Positions 25,745 to 35,489 of a DNA stretch of 64,000 nucleotides are shown piece after piece (position 1 is the first letter of the stretch; every line of letters begins with the position of its first letter). The DNA is from Coprococcus eutactus. Lineage in GTDB: Bacteria > Bacillota > Clostridia > Lachnospirales > Lachnospiraceae. Under the pieces are notes generated by a model. That model searched no databases and had not been told where the DNA came from. It saw only the letters and a list, made by a program, of their open reading frames with translations. The DNA lies in assembly GCF_025149915.1 (NCBI RefSeq), contig NZ_CP102278.1, forward strand, positions 2,931,001-2,995,000. The letters are read 5' to 3'. The translations under genes and the position numbers were made by a program.

Positions 25745-28189
25745 TCAGCCGGTTGTTCTCTCTATATCAATGATACTGTCGACATTTCTGATCTTCGCAA
25801 TGATAGTATTCAGCTGTTCCTTCGACTTTATTGCAAATGATATAGTGATCGTTGCCTTTCCCTGCTTGCTTGTACGGCTGTTTATGCTGTTGACATTGAT
25901 ATTCGCCTCGCTGAGTATCTTGGTAATGTCAAACAGGATTCCGTTCCTGTCATCAGCATATATATTTATCTCTGTCATGTATGTGCCTTCTGCCACGGCA
26001 TCGTCCTTCCACTCTGCCTCTATGACTCTGGCCCTGTCAGCCTCGCTCATGCATAACACGTTTACACAGTCTGTTCTGTGGATGGACACTCCTCTTCCCC
26101 TGGTTATGAAACCAACTATCTCGTCACCCGGAACAGGTGAACAACACTTTGAGAATCTGACTGCCACATCATCTATACCGTTGACAATGATTCCACCCTT
26201 GCCAACATGGTTGCCGTGGTTCTTCTTCACTGAGAATTCGTCAAGAACTTCCTCGTTGGTGGCTGTCTGCTGCCTGTGATCCTTGTTGTATTCATCTATG
26301 AGACGGTTTACTATCTGTCCTTCCTTTATTCCGCCGTGCCCCACCGCCGCAACGATGGAATCCCAGTCCTGGAAGTTATACTTCTTGTATATCTTCTCCT
26401 GATATTCAGGCTTTGAGTACATGAAATAATCGATTCCCTTGGACTTGCAGTAGCTGAGGATCAGCTCCTTGCCTCGGCTGATGTTCTCATCCTTGAACTG
26501 GTGCTTGAACCACTGGTTGATCTTAGTCTTCGCCTGGGTGCTCTTGACGAGGTTCAGCCAGTCACGGCTAGGACCTGTGGAATTCTGTGATGTTATGATC
26601 TCCACTCTGTCACCGTTGTTCAGCTTTGTGTCGATAGGCACCTGACGGCCATTTATCCTGGCTCCCACCATCTTGTTGCCGACCGCCGTATGGATCGCAT
26701 ACGCAAAGTCGATAGGTGTGGAACCGCTCGGCAGATTCTTAACATCGCCCGCAGGGGTGAAACAGTATACCTGCTCTGCGAAGAGGTCGAGATCCGTCTT
26801 GACGAAACTCATGAACTCCTTGTTATCGTCGGTATCCCTCTGCCACTCCAGGATCTGGCGGAGCCATGAGAGCTTCTCCTCCTCCTTCTGCATGACCGTA
26901 CCAGTTATGTTCTCCTTGTACTTCCAGTGTGCAGCAATACCATACTCAGCAGTTCTGTGCATCTCGTATGTTCTTATCTGTATCTCAAACGGCTGTCCCT
27001 CCGGTCCTATCAGTGTAGTGTGGAGTGACTGGTACATATTAGACTTCGGCATGGCTATATAATCCTTGAAACGTCCCGGTATAGGCTTGTACATCTCATG
27101 GATAATACCAAGTGCCGAATAACAGTCACGGACAGTATTCACCTTTATACGGACCGCGAATATGTCATATATCTGATCCAGAGTCTTGTTCTGGTTCTTC
27201 ATCTTCTTATATATACTAAAGAAATGCTTTACTCTTCCATCGATCTCAGCCTCAAGACCGGCATTGTCGATGTGTTTCTTGACATCCTCAACCACCCTCT
27301 TGATGTACGCATCTCTCTCCGTCAGCTTCTCATCAATCTGTGCCTTGAGGTCATTGTACACCTCCGGCATGAGGTACATCATTGACAGATCATCCAGCTC
27401 GACCTTGATCTTGCTGATACCAAGTCTGTGTGCTATAGGCGCATAGATATCCATGGTCTCCCTTGCCTTCTCTATCTGCTTCTCTGGAGACTGGTACTGT
27501 AACGTCCTGAGGTTGTGAAGTCTGTCGGCAAGTTTTATCAGTATAACTCTGATATCCTTCGCCATCGACAGGAACATCTTTCGCAGATTCTCTGCCTGAA
27601 CCTCTATCTTGTCCGTCGTCATCTTGAGCTGTGTCAGCTTTGTTACGCCGTCCACAAGAAAAGCTACCTCCTCGGAGAACTCAGAGGCTATCTCCTCGGA
27701 TGTCATGACCGTATCCTCCACAACATCATGGAGTATTCCGGCAACTATGGTCTCCTTGTCCAGCTCAAGCTCCGCCAGTATGATCGCCACGTTAAGCGGA
27801 TGCATGATATAAGGCTCTCCAGACTTTCTGAGCTGTCCCTTGTGGGCTGCGTCAGCGACCTTGTACGCCTTCTCTATCATGGTTATATCAGCCGATGGGT
27901 GATATGTGAGGATCCTTGTTATGAGCTCCTTGTAAAGGTCCTCCGGAGGAGTAAAGTCGGCAGGTGTCGACAGATCTATCTCCCTCTTTGCGCGCGTCTG
28001 CTTGTTATTCTGCTCATCGATCTTCATAAGCTGATTCTGCGGAACAGCCTTTCCTGCGGCAAGTGCCTTCTCTATAGCTGCTATACCCTCCTTCGTAGCT
28101 TGCTCCGTCGTGATCACGCCGGCTTCGGCTGCCTTCTTAGTCTCTTCTGCCACTATATTGTCCTGTATATTATCCAATGTCTCACTCAT
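25745..28189 (-). CDS. relA: Bifunctional (p)ppGpp synthetase/hydrolase
   Basis: 814 residues, RelA/SpoT homologue (Rel) that makes and degrades (p)ppGpp in the stringent response. Domain order: a disordered N-terminal 60 residues, an HD hydrolase (about 105-250) with the intact HDVVEDT motif, a synthetase domain (about 290-410, EIDGRVKHFFSIYKKMK, DIFAVRIKV), TGS (about 465-525, CFTPAGDVKNLPSGSTPIDF), a helical region and a C-terminal ACT domain (about 735-814). An intact HD site supports both activities. It lies in an apt-relA order with the stop of apt 39 nt upstream, a common Firmicutes arrangement with recJ. Confidence 0.95.
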   Translation of the reverse strand: MSETLDNIQDNIVAEETKKAAEAGVITTEQATKEGIAAIEKALAAGKAVPQNQLMKIDEQNNKQTRAKREIDLSTPADFTPPEDLYKELITRILTYHPSADITMIEKAYKVADAAHKGQLRKSGEPYIMHPLNVAIILAELELDKETIVAGILHDVVEDTVMTSEEIASEFSEEVAFLVDGVTKLTQLKMTTDKIEVQAENLRKMFLSMAKDIRVILIKLADRLHNLRTLQYQSPEKQIEKARETMDIYAPIAHRLGISKIKVELDDLSMMYLMPEVYNDLKAQIDEKLTERDAYIKRVVEDVKKHIDNAGLEAEIDGRVKHFFSIYKKMKNQNKTLDQIYDIFAVRIKVNTVRDCYSALGIIHEMYKPIPGRFKDYIAMPKSNMYQSLHTTLIGPEGQPFEIQIRTYEMHRTAEYGIAAHWKYKENITGTVMQKEEEKLSWLRQILEWQRDTDDNKEFMSFVKTDLDLFAEQVYCFTPAGDVKNLPSGSTPIDFAYAIHTAVGNKMVGARINGRQVPIDTKLNNGDRVEIITSQNSTGPSRDWLNLVKSTQAKTKINQWFKHQFKDENISRGKELILSYCKSKGIDYFMYSKPEYQEKIYKKYNFQDWDSIVAAVGHGGIKEGQIVNRLIDEYNKDHRQQTATNEEVLDEFSVKKNHGNHVGKGGIIVNGIDDVAVRFSKCCSPVPGDEIVGFITRGRGVSIHRTDCVNVLCMSEADRARVIEAEWKDDAVAEGTYMTEINIYADDRNGILFDITKILSEANINVNSINSRTSKQGKATITISFAIKSKEQLNTIIAKIRNVDSIIDIERTTG

Positions 28190-28228
28190 ACGATCACCAC
28201 GCTTCCTATATTTGTTATTCTGTCACGA

Positions 28229-28753
28229 TCATTCTCCCTCAAACTTCACAACTGAAGCTACATCGTACTTGGACAGTCTCTCCCTACCCTTCAGATCAGA
28301 AAGTTCTATGAGGAACACCATCTTTACAACTATTCCGCCAAGGCTCTCTATAAGCTTCGCAGCCGCTTCGATCGTTCCTCCTGTCGCGATGAGATCATCC
28401 ACGAGCACGACCTTCTCACCCGGCTTTATTGAATCCTTGTGTATCTCTATGGTGGCCTGTCCATACTCGAGATCATAGGACATCTCCACAGTCTCCCTTG
28501 GAAGCTTTCCCTTCTTTCTCACAAGTACAAGTCCTTTTCCATTCTTGTATGCCAGGGGAGCGCCAAATATGAATCCTCTAGACTCAGCTCCTGCTATGAC
28601 ATCGTAATCAACACCCTCCAGAAGTTTATCCATCTCATCAATGGCAAGTTTCATACCTTCAGGATCCTCTGTGACACTCGTCACATCTCTGAATATAATT
28701 CCCGGCTTTGGAAAATCCGGAATGCTCTTGATATACTTTTCTACCTCGCTCAT
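28229..28753 (-). CDS. apt: Adenine phosphoribosyltransferase
   Basis: 174 residues. Salvages adenine to AMP using PRPP. The N-terminal IPDFPKPGIIFRDVT and the PRPP-binding VVLVDDLIATGGTIEAA (about 118-134) are both present, and ESRGFIFGAPLAY is typical of the family. It lies 15 nt after recJ and 39 nt before relA, so recJ-apt-relA are one transcriptional unit. Purine recycling alongside (p)ppGpp synthesis is a recurrent gene grouping. Confidence 0.96.
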   Translation of the reverse strand: MSEVEKYIKSIPDFPKPGIIFRDVTSVTEDPEGMKLAIDEMDKLLEGVDYDVIAGAESRGFIFGAPLAYKNGKGLVLVRKKGKLPRETVEMSYDLEYGQATIEIHKDSIKPGEKVVLVDDLIATGGTIEAAAKLIESLGGIVVKMVFLIELSDLKGRERLSKYDVASVVKFEGE

Positions 28754-28768
28754 TTTATCCTCCCGTTT

Positions 28769-30661
28769 CTAATCACATTTGTCATATCTCTCCAGCCTTA
28801 TCTGGACATTTCTTGTATTGCGAAACTCATTTATCTCTGGATAATACACCATATCAATTACCACTTTGTTCGGCCGGCCATTTAACATTTTATCACATTC
28901 GTCCGCACCAAACCACTGTTTTATATTATTAACAAACTCATCCGGATCAAAATATATCGCTTCCATGTATTGGTTTTCCCCAATATCAAGCACAAGTTTC
29001 AATAAATTTCTATTTTTGCCCAAAATTGACGCTTTTCTCACGGGAACATTCGCCTGTCCAAACAGCGCTTTCCTGTTCCCCTTGCCATATGGTTCGAGCA
29101 GGTAAAGCTGTTCGGTTATCCGCATACTCTGCCTTGCAAGGTACTGTAGTGGCATCCCGACATCTATCCTTACCTTCGGAGTTATGTCCTCATCCGTGAG
29201 CGCACATTGTTCGTTGAGCACCCGTCTCAGCTCACCCAGTCTACTGCTCTCTATGGAAAATCCTGCCGCCATGGCATGCCCGCCAAATTCCCTAAAGTAT
29301 GACTTCACCCGGCTCAGATGTTCATACATATTATAACTCTCTATGGACCTTCCCGATCCCTTGAGTATCCCCGCATGCTCACTATCCGTAAATATCATGA
29401 CAGGTCTGCTGTATGCCTCCTTCAGCTTACTCGCTATTATTCCCACCACGCTCTCATGCACATCCGGAATGTATGCAACTATAACGTGGTCGGCAAGAGT
29501 CGCCGTATCGCCAATTTCCCCTGCTATCGTCGCATCCTCAAGCATTTTGGTTATGAGCTTTACACCATTTTCAGTCATGGACTTTCTGTCATTGTTGATC
29601 TGGATAAGCTCCGCTGCTTTTGTCTCCGCCTTTGCTGCATTCTTTTCCAGTAGGAACTCCAGACTCGTCCTGGCATCCCCGAGGCGCCCTGCGGCATTGA
29701 TACATGGGCCAATGAGGAATCCCAGATCGTACGTGGTTATCTTTTTTTCATTTTTTCCGCTGAGCCGCATGAGAGCATTAAGTCCCGGATTCCGGCTATC
29801 CTTCAGACTCTCAAGAGCATATTTGACAAATATCCTGTTCTCATCAACGAGATCCATCATATCGCAGTTTGTTGCCAGTCCCAGGACCTCGAAGAATTCC
29901 TGTATCTCTCGCTCATCTATGCCACAAAGCCTGTACAGATACTGTATGAACTTGCAGGCTACGCCGGCACCACATAGCCCCTTGAACGGATACTGGCAGT
30001 CAACCCTCTGGTTGTCAATGACTGCATCTGCAGGTGGGAGGGTATATGTCTTCGTTCCATCCCCGTTCTCCTGATACGGAACCTGGTGATGATCCGTGAC
30101 AATGACCGTCATCCCAATGGTTTTCGCGTATTTTATCTGTTCAAATGCCGCTATGCCGTTATCGCAGGTGATTATAGTGTCAACACCGTCCGCTTTCGCA
30201 GCATCTATAAGCCTGTTCTTTATTCCATATCCATCATGTATGCGGTGAGGGATATCATAATCCACGATCTCACACTCTTCCGGCCTGGCACCATGGATCT
30301 GTGCCCAAACCTTCCTGAGTCCGAGCAGAAGGATATAATTCGATGTCACTCCATCCACATCGTAATCCGATATGATACGGATCCTGCTGCCATTCTCTAG
30401 CTTGTCCATCACTATCCGGCATCCCTCCGGCAGATCTTTCATCAGGCCTGGATCATGGAGAAGGTCTGCCCCACCGTTCAGATACATATTTATATTGTCG
30501 TCACCGCATATCCCTCTGTTGGTTATGACTCTTGCAACCACCGGATCTATGCCAAATTTCCTGCCTATCTCTGCAAAATCGGCTCTTTTGCTCATTATCG
30601 TCCATTTAGGTCTCATAACATATCTGTCTATTATCTGCTGTTCTTCAGGGGACCTCATCAT
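28769..30661 (-). CDS. recJ: Single-stranded-DNA-specific exonuclease RecJ
   Basis: 630 residues, DHH-family 5'-3' exonuclease for recombination and mismatch repair. The first phosphoesterase motif reads ISDYDVDGVTSN (about 95-106), the DHH motif is VTDHHQVPY (about 168-176), and the DHHA1 part contains GGHAMAAGFSIE (about 455-466). A final OB-like segment is present. The start has two adjacent ATGs (30661 and 30658); either is possible. It heads the recJ-apt-relA unit. Confidence 0.92.
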   Translation of the reverse strand: MMRSPEEQQIIDRYVMRPKWTIMSKRADFAEIGRKFGIDPVVARVITNRGICGDDNINMYLNGGADLLHDPGLMKDLPEGCRIVMDKLENGSRIRIISDYDVDGVTSNYILLLGLRKVWAQIHGARPEECEIVDYDIPHRIHDGYGIKNRLIDAAKADGVDTIITCDNGIAAFEQIKYAKTIGMTVIVTDHHQVPYQENGDGTKTYTLPPADAVIDNQRVDCQYPFKGLCGAGVACKFIQYLYRLCGIDEREIQEFFEVLGLATNCDMMDLVDENRIFVKYALESLKDSRNPGLNALMRLSGKNEKKITTYDLGFLIGPCINAAGRLGDARTSLEFLLEKNAAKAETKAAELIQINNDRKSMTENGVKLITKMLEDATIAGEIGDTATLADHVIVAYIPDVHESVVGIIASKLKEAYSRPVMIFTDSEHAGILKGSGRSIESYNMYEHLSRVKSYFREFGGHAMAAGFSIESSRLGELRRVLNEQCALTDEDITPKVRIDVGMPLQYLARQSMRITEQLYLLEPYGKGNRKALFGQANVPVRKASILGKNRNLLKLVLDIGENQYMEAIYFDPDEFVNNIKQWFGADECDKMLNGRPNKVVIDMVYYPEINEFRNTRNVQIRLERYDKCD

Positions 30662-30788
30662 TTCCTATTCCTCACGTTCTATATTTCTCTGACCATTTTA
30701 TCAAACCATCCACTCTATTACAACTTTACTTTGTCCTCAATTCATGCCATTTCGACTATAAATACATCCATTTTGACTATTATTTACA

Positions 30789-30816
30789 TTGATTATTTTT
30801 GTATAAATGTTATAAT
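30789..30816 (+). promoter_or_regulatory. Predicted promoter of the iron alcohol dehydrogenase
   Basis: TTGATT (30789-30794), 16-nt spacer, TATAAT (30811-30816). It leaves a leader of about 135 nt before the ATG at 30955. The region 30662-30788 is A/T-rich with no other feature seen. Confidence 0.65.
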
Positions 30817-30857
30817 AGTATCAGTATTTTAATATTACTTTTGTGCAATATGCACTT

Positions 30858-30933
30858 ATAAATTGGCGGTTACGCCACACCTAAGGAATATACGGCCACA
30901 AGATTCCATCATCGGGGTGCCGCTATATTTTTC
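30858..30933 (+). ncRNA. Structured leader with mutually exclusive stems (attenuator or riboswitch candidate)
   Basis: A small GGCG-GTTA-CGCC hairpin (30865-30876) is followed by TATACGG-CAC (30889-30899), which can pair with GTG-CCG-TATA (30917-30927) and is followed by TTTTT (30928-30932): a terminator-like stem. CACC (30878) and GGAAT (30885) can instead pair with GGTG (30916) and ATTCC (30903), which would break the terminator. I cannot assign a known riboswitch class. The ribosome site GGAGGAGA follows. Confidence 0.5.
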
Positions 30934-30954
30934 AAAGAAGGAGGAGATAATTTT

Positions 30955-32103
30955 ATGGCAAACAGATTTGTACTTAACGAGACCTCATACCACGGTGCAG
31001 GTGCAATCGCTGAGATTGCCACAGAGGCTATTGGAAGAGGGTTCGCAAAAGCACTTGTATGCTCTGACCCGGATCTTATCAAATTTGGTGTCACAAAGAA
31101 GGTCACAGACGTTCTCGACGGTGCCGGTCTTGCATACGAGATCTACTCAAACATCAAGCCAAACCCAACAATAGAGAATGTTCAGCAGGGCGTGGAGGCT
31201 TTCAAGGCAGCCAATGCTGACTACATTATCGCAATAGGTGGCGGTTCTTCCATGGACACAGCGAAGGGTATCGGAATAGTTATTGCCAACCCTGAATTCG
31301 CAGATATCAGAAGTCTTGAGGGTGTTGCACCTACCAAGAACAAATCCATACCTATATTTGCAGTACCAACCACCGCAGGAACAGCGGCTGAGGTAACGAT
31401 CAACTACGTTATTACCGATGTAGAGAAGAACCGCAAAATGGTATGTGTTGATCCTAAGGATATTCCTGTTGTTGCATTTGTGGATCCTGAGATGATGAGT
31501 TCTATGCCAAAGGGACTTACAGCTGCCACAGGTATGGATGCTCTGACTCACGCCATAGAGGGATATATCACAGCCGCTGCATGGGAGCTGTCCGACATGT
31601 TCCATCTGAAAGCAATCGAGATCATCAGCCGCTCTCTTCGCGGCGCAGTCGCAAACACCCCTGAAGGACGTGCAGATATGGCACTCGGTCAGTATGTTGC
31701 AGGCATGGGATTCTCAAACGTCGGACTTGGAATCGTTCACTCAATGGCACATCCACTCGGTGCACTGTATGACACACCTCACGGTGTTGCCAACGCGATC
31801 ATCCTGCCTACTGTAATGGAATACAATGCAGAAGCAACAGGAGAAAAGTATCGTGAGATAGCAAGAGCCATGGGCGTTAAGGGCGTAGACGACATGACCC
31901 AGGAAGAATACAGAAAAGCTGCAGTTGACGCAGTACGCCAGTTGTCCATCGATGTAGGCATTCCTACAGACCTTAAAGACATTGTAAAGCCAGAGGATAT
32001 TCCATTCCTGGCACAGTCAGCCTACGATGACGCATGTCGTCCGGGCAATCCAAGAGAGACTAGCGTGGAGGATATCACCAAGCTCTACGAGTCATTGATC
32101 TAA
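30955..32103 (+). CDS. Iron-containing alcohol dehydrogenase (group III)
   Basis: 382 residues, FucO/AdhB-like. NAD-binding GGGSSMDTAKGIGI (about 96-109), VPTTAGTAAEVT (about 138-149), and metal ligands in the blocks DALTHAIEGY and HSMAHPLGALYDTPHG (about 199-280), with the Asp and three His expected for iron. Reduces or oxidises small alcohols/aldehydes, in anaerobes often to regenerate NAD during fermentation. The ATG follows GGAGGAG. It is monocistronic behind an unusual structured leader, and a bidirectional terminator follows. The exact substrate (lactaldehyde, butanol, propanediol) cannot be told. Confidence 0.93.
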   Translation: MANRFVLNETSYHGAGAIAEIATEAIGRGFAKALVCSDPDLIKFGVTKKVTDVLDGAGLAYEIYSNIKPNPTIENVQQGVEAFKAANADYIIAIGGGSSMDTAKGIGIVIANPEFADIRSLEGVAPTKNKSIPIFAVPTTAGTAAEVTINYVITDVEKNRKMVCVDPKDIPVVAFVDPEMMSSMPKGLTAATGMDALTHAIEGYITAAAWELSDMFHLKAIEIISRSLRGAVANTPEGRADMALGQYVAGMGFSNVGLGIVHSMAHPLGALYDTPHGVANAIILPTVMEYNAEATGEKYREIARAMGVKGVDDMTQEEYRKAAVDAVRQLSIDVGIPTDLKDIVKPEDIPFLAQSAYDDACRPGNPRETSVEDITKLYESLI

Positions 32104-32196
32104 CTGACCCATTAGATCAAAATATGTCAGACCTTTGCCGGGACTTACATATTATATATGGGACCTCACCAGTCCCCTTAAAACCCTAAAAACAAC

Positions 32197-32251
32197 TAAA
32201 AGAACTCCTGTTACAGAGATTTTGCTCTCTCTGCATCAGGAGTTCTTTTTA
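32197..32251. terminator. Bidirectional terminator between alcohol dehydrogenase and HAD gene
   Basis: AGAACTCCTG (32201-32210) pairs with CAGGAGTTCT (32237-32246), with an inner AGAGAT/CTCTCT pairing. TTTTTATAT follows on the plus strand, and a T-rich tract follows on the minus strand. It serves converging genes. Confidence 0.9.
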
Positions 32252-32289
32252 TATATTTTCTGTATCTTATTCTGTTTTAAGTATCCCCG

Positions 32290-32961
32290 TCATGCTGTGA
32301 CAAGTTTCATGATATACTCTTTAAACCCGTCCATGTTATCAAATATGATAAGGGCTTTTTCTCGCATCTCAGCATCAGGCTGAACCAGATCCGGTATCAT
32401 GACCACCTTCATCCCCGCAGAATGGGCGGCTCTGACTCCATTATACGAATCCTCCACAGCAAATGCATTCTCTGGAGCTACGCCGAGCTCCCCGCATGCC
32501 TTGAGGAAAATATCGGGAGCTGGTTTGCTTCTCTCCACCATATCTCCACATATCAGCTTGTCAAAGTAAGCTATCACTCCCAGATTGGTTAGTTCCATGG
32601 TCACGACCTCTTTTCTGGTGGACGTTGCAAGAGCACATGGAATATTTTTATCCCTGATAAGCTTCAGAGTATCGGCGACTCCATGCTTGAGAACAAGTTC
32701 TCCATCCGCCGCCGCACGGTGAAACTCTGATGCCATCTCTGCCTTGAGCACTTCATACCTCTCTTCATCTCCATATCTGCCATCATACATCCGAACAAAC
32801 AGCTTCTTTGCCGCCTCGCGGTTGAGTCCAAGTGCCGCCATGCAGAAACCTTCTATATTCTCTATACCGTATTTGCCCGCAATCTTCTGCCAGCTCCTCA
32901 CCACCAGCTGCTCCGAATCAAGAATGACCCCATCCATGTCAAATACAACTGCACCAACCAT
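32290..32961 (-). CDS. HAD-family phosphatase (beta-phosphoglucomutase-like)
   Basis: 223 residues. HAD motif I DMDGVILDSE (about 8-17) has the nucleophile and acid Asp; a four-helix cap follows; motif II is in LATSTRKEV; motif III Lys in RSKPAPDIFLKA; motif IV in AVEDSYNGVRAA. This is the IA subfamily used for sugar phosphates, pyrophosphate or nucleotide clean-up. The exact substrate is unknown. A second family member is at 37761-38408. Four 15-bp repeats lie in its upstream region. Confidence 0.9.
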   Translation of the reverse strand: MVGAVVFDMDGVILDSEQLVVRSWQKIAGKYGIENIEGFCMAALGLNREAAKKLFVRMYDGRYGDEERYEVLKAEMASEFHRAAADGELVLKHGVADTLKLIRDKNIPCALATSTRKEVVTMELTNLGVIAYFDKLICGDMVERSKPAPDIFLKACGELGVAPENAFAVEDSYNGVRAAHSAGMKVVMIPDLVQPDAEMREKALIIFDNMDGFKEYIMKLVTA

Positions 32962-32986
32962 GTCCTCACCTCCGTTTTATTCCAGG

Positions 32987-33046
32987 TTATTTCACTCAGA
33001 ATTATTTCACTTCAAACTATTTCACTACGGATTATTTCATGTCATT
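32987..33046. repeat. Four 15-bp tandem repeats upstream of the HAD gene
   Basis: TTATTTCACT-type units begin at 32987, 33002, 33017 and 33032, exactly 15 bp apart. The last is degenerate (TTATTTCATG). On the minus strand the consensus is close to AGTGAAATAATYYGA. They lie between secDF and the HAD gene, on its upstream side. Confidence 0.85.
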
Positions 33047-33074
33047 GTACTTCAGATCATATCATCTGTAAACT

Positions 33075-33114
33075 GCAAATGCCTCCACAACATAACTGTC
33101 ATGGAGGCATTTGC
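33075..33114. terminator. Strong hairpin after secDF
   Basis: GCAAATGCCTCCA (33075-33087) pairs perfectly with TGGAGGCATTTGC (33102-33114). The longer T-run is on the plus-strand side (CTGTTTTT), while on the minus side, downstream of secDF, it is followed only by AGTTTACAG. It may act as a weak terminator or as a 3' stabiliser of the secDF mRNA. Confidence 0.6.
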
Positions 33115-33148
33115 CTGTTTTTATTATATTTCACGATATCGTACGATA

Positions 33149-35347
33149 TTATTCTAATCCGTCTTTTCTGGCTTTGCCAAGCTTTGTCTTCATAGTGTAC
33201 CAGAGTGGACCTGTGATACATACTGAAGAGTAAGCACCGATGATTATACCAGCCATAAGTGTAAGAGCGAACTCCTTGATGGATGCCACTCCCATGATAT
33301 ACAGAACGAATATTGTAACAAATGTTGTGAGTGATGTATAAATAGTTCTGCTGAATGTCTGGTTGATACTCAGATTGACTATATCTTTATATGTTGCCTT
33401 CTTAGGTCTCATTATATCTATATTCTCTCTTATACGGTCGAATATGATGATAGTCGCATTGATCGAGTAACCAACTATGGTGAGCAGACACGCGATACAT
33501 GTGTTACCAACTGTAAGTCTCAGTATAATATACAGACAGAATACCATCGCAACATCGTGGAGAAGTGCGATAACTGCACTTGCACCAAACTTCACATCAT
33601 GGAATCTGATAGCTATATATATAAGCATGAGGATTGCTGCAAGGATGACTGAGAATATAGCATTCTTGGACATCTCGCTGCTGACTGATCCACTTATTAC
33701 ATTTGCCTCCTTGACATCAGCTCCAAGCTTGTCTGTCAATGCAGCTCTTACCTTTGACATCTGTGAATCATCTGTACCATCATCAGAAAGCTCAGGCATC
33801 TTGAACACGATCTCGTTTGTTCCTGAAACAGTCTGAACTGAGATACCTGCTTCGCCGATACCTGCCGCCTCTGCAATAACCGGAACTATATCTGACTCAG
33901 CCTCGCTAAGTGAGTACTCTTTGTCAAAACCTACTGTAAGGCTTGTACCGCCTGCAAACTCAACACTGAAGTTAAGTGGTGAACCCTTTGACTTATTGTT
34001 AACAGGCATCATACAGAAGCATGCGATTATCACGATGAGTGATCCGAGCATACAGAACTTGCCTGCTTTCACGAAGTTTGTCTTCTTTGGCTCTCTTGCA
34101 ACACCGAAATACTTGGCATCTGCAACACCGAGATTCACAAGCGCTGTGAGCAGTGACTGGCTGACTGCCAGAGCTGTAAATACTGAGAGAACAACACCGA
34201 TAGCCAGTGTGATCGCAAATCCCTTGATAGTACCTGTTCCGAATATTCCAAGTACAAGAGCTGCGATAAGCGTTGTAACGTTACCATCTATGATGGCTGA
34301 CAGGGCATTGTGGAAACCACCCTTTACCGCCTGTTTTACGGACTTGCCATCCGCCAGCTCCTCTTTGATACGTGTGAATATGATTACATTGGCATCAACC
34401 GCCATACCTACTGACAGGATAACACCGGCTATACCAGGAAGTGTCAGTGTTACGTTGAACAGGTTGATAACCAGCAGATCAAGTATTGTGTAGAATGCCA
34501 GGGCAAATGAAGCCACAAGGCCCGGAATCCTGAATACTATGATCATGATAAGAAATACAAGTGCAATACCGATCGCACCTGCCTTAAGGCTTGTGCTGAT
34601 GGCATCTGATCCAAGTGTAGCACCTACTATATTGGAACGAACCTGCTTAAGTGTAAGAGGAAGTGCACCGATACGGATAGTAGTAGCAAGCTGCTCGGCC
34701 TCCTCGTAGCTTCCGATCTTGTTGATTTCTGCGCTTCCGCCTGTTATGGCTGACTGTACTGTTGGTGCACTTACGACCTTGTTGTCATATATAATGTATA
34801 CTACTTTTCCAACATTTGCCGCGGTAACATCAGCGAACTTCTGAGCTCCCTCATCGGTGAATGCAAGCTGTACCACATTGTCATTGCCGTTATCTGAGTC
34901 AATTCCGGCTGTGGCATTCTTGATGTCATCTCCTGTAAGAGCAGCCTCATACTCCTGTCCCTGTGACCACTTTGTGTAGTTGTCAGGATCAAGGAACTCA
35001 AGCTTTCCCTCAATATTCAAAGCCTCAAGTATCTCATCCGCATTGGTAACTCCAGGTATCTCTGCTGTGATCTTCTTATCTCCATCCTCGTATACTGAGT
35101 ACTCGTTGGTATATGCCTCAACTCGTTTCTCAATCTTATACTTGGTATCCTCGAGATCTTTGTCACTGTAATCGTCTTCCTGAATCTCGTAAGTTACACT
35201 CAGACCGCCTTTAAGGTCAAGTCCAAGCTTGATGTACTCAACTTTACCTCTATCTGCAACACCGAATATCGCTGTATATATAGCAACACCCAGTACAAGC
35301 AGAAAGGCTATGATGACGAGCACAGCATTTCTCTTTGTTTTCTTCAT
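33149..35347 (-). CDS. secDF: SecDF protein-export membrane protein (fused)
   Basis: 732 residues. The SecD half (about 1-415) has an N-terminal helix, GLDLKGGLSVTYEI, the extracytoplasmic domain with NKVVSAPTVQSAITGG, and helices with MAVDANVIIFTRIKEEL. The SecF half (about 420-732) has FSVEFAGGTSLTVGFD and its own five helices with GYSINATIIIFDRIREN. About 12 transmembrane helices. It uses the proton/sodium gradient to assist Sec secretion. It is followed downstream by the hairpin at 33075, and upstream lies scfB, an arrangement often seen in Clostridia together with the SCIFF genes. Confidence 0.96.
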   Translation of the reverse strand: MKKTKRNAVLVIIAFLLVLGVAIYTAIFGVADRGKVEYIKLGLDLKGGLSVTYEIQEDDYSDKDLEDTKYKIEKRVEAYTNEYSVYEDGDKKITAEIPGVTNADEILEALNIEGKLEFLDPDNYTKWSQGQEYEAALTGDDIKNATAGIDSDNGNDNVVQLAFTDEGAQKFADVTAANVGKVVYIIYDNKVVSAPTVQSAITGGSAEINKIGSYEEAEQLATTIRIGALPLTLKQVRSNIVGATLGSDAISTSLKAGAIGIALVFLIMIIVFRIPGLVASFALAFYTILDLLVINLFNVTLTLPGIAGVILSVGMAVDANVIIFTRIKEELADGKSVKQAVKGGFHNALSAIIDGNVTTLIAALVLGIFGTGTIKGFAITLAIGVVLSVFTALAVSQSLLTALVNLGVADAKYFGVAREPKKTNFVKAGKFCMLGSLIVIIACFCMMPVNNKSKGSPLNFSVEFAGGTSLTVGFDKEYSLSEAESDIVPVIAEAAGIGEAGISVQTVSGTNEIVFKMPELSDDGTDDSQMSKVRAALTDKLGADVKEANVISGSVSSEMSKNAIFSVILAAILMLIYIAIRFHDVKFGASAVIALLHDVAMVFCLYIILRLTVGNTCIACLLTIVGYSINATIIIFDRIRENIDIMRPKKATYKDIVNLSINQTFSRTIYTSLTTFVTIFVLYIMGVASIKEFALTLMAGIIIGAYSSVCITGPLWYTMKTKLGKARKDGLE

Positions 35348-35489
35348 CGTCTTCTCCTTTTACCCTTTTTATTTCCTCTTAGACAACAGACTGTCTGTAT
35401 ACCACAGCAGCTGTTGTTTAGTTCTTTTCATCTGTGCAGGAAATCTATGTATTCTCCCTTACACCGTCTTCTGAGCTATCCTCAGCATC

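Noticed and set aside
32744..33157. Plus-strand frame with LFHxx pentapeptide repeats
   Set aside because: It only reflects the 15-bp repeats and the opposite strand of a clear HAD gene; no start signal or domain.
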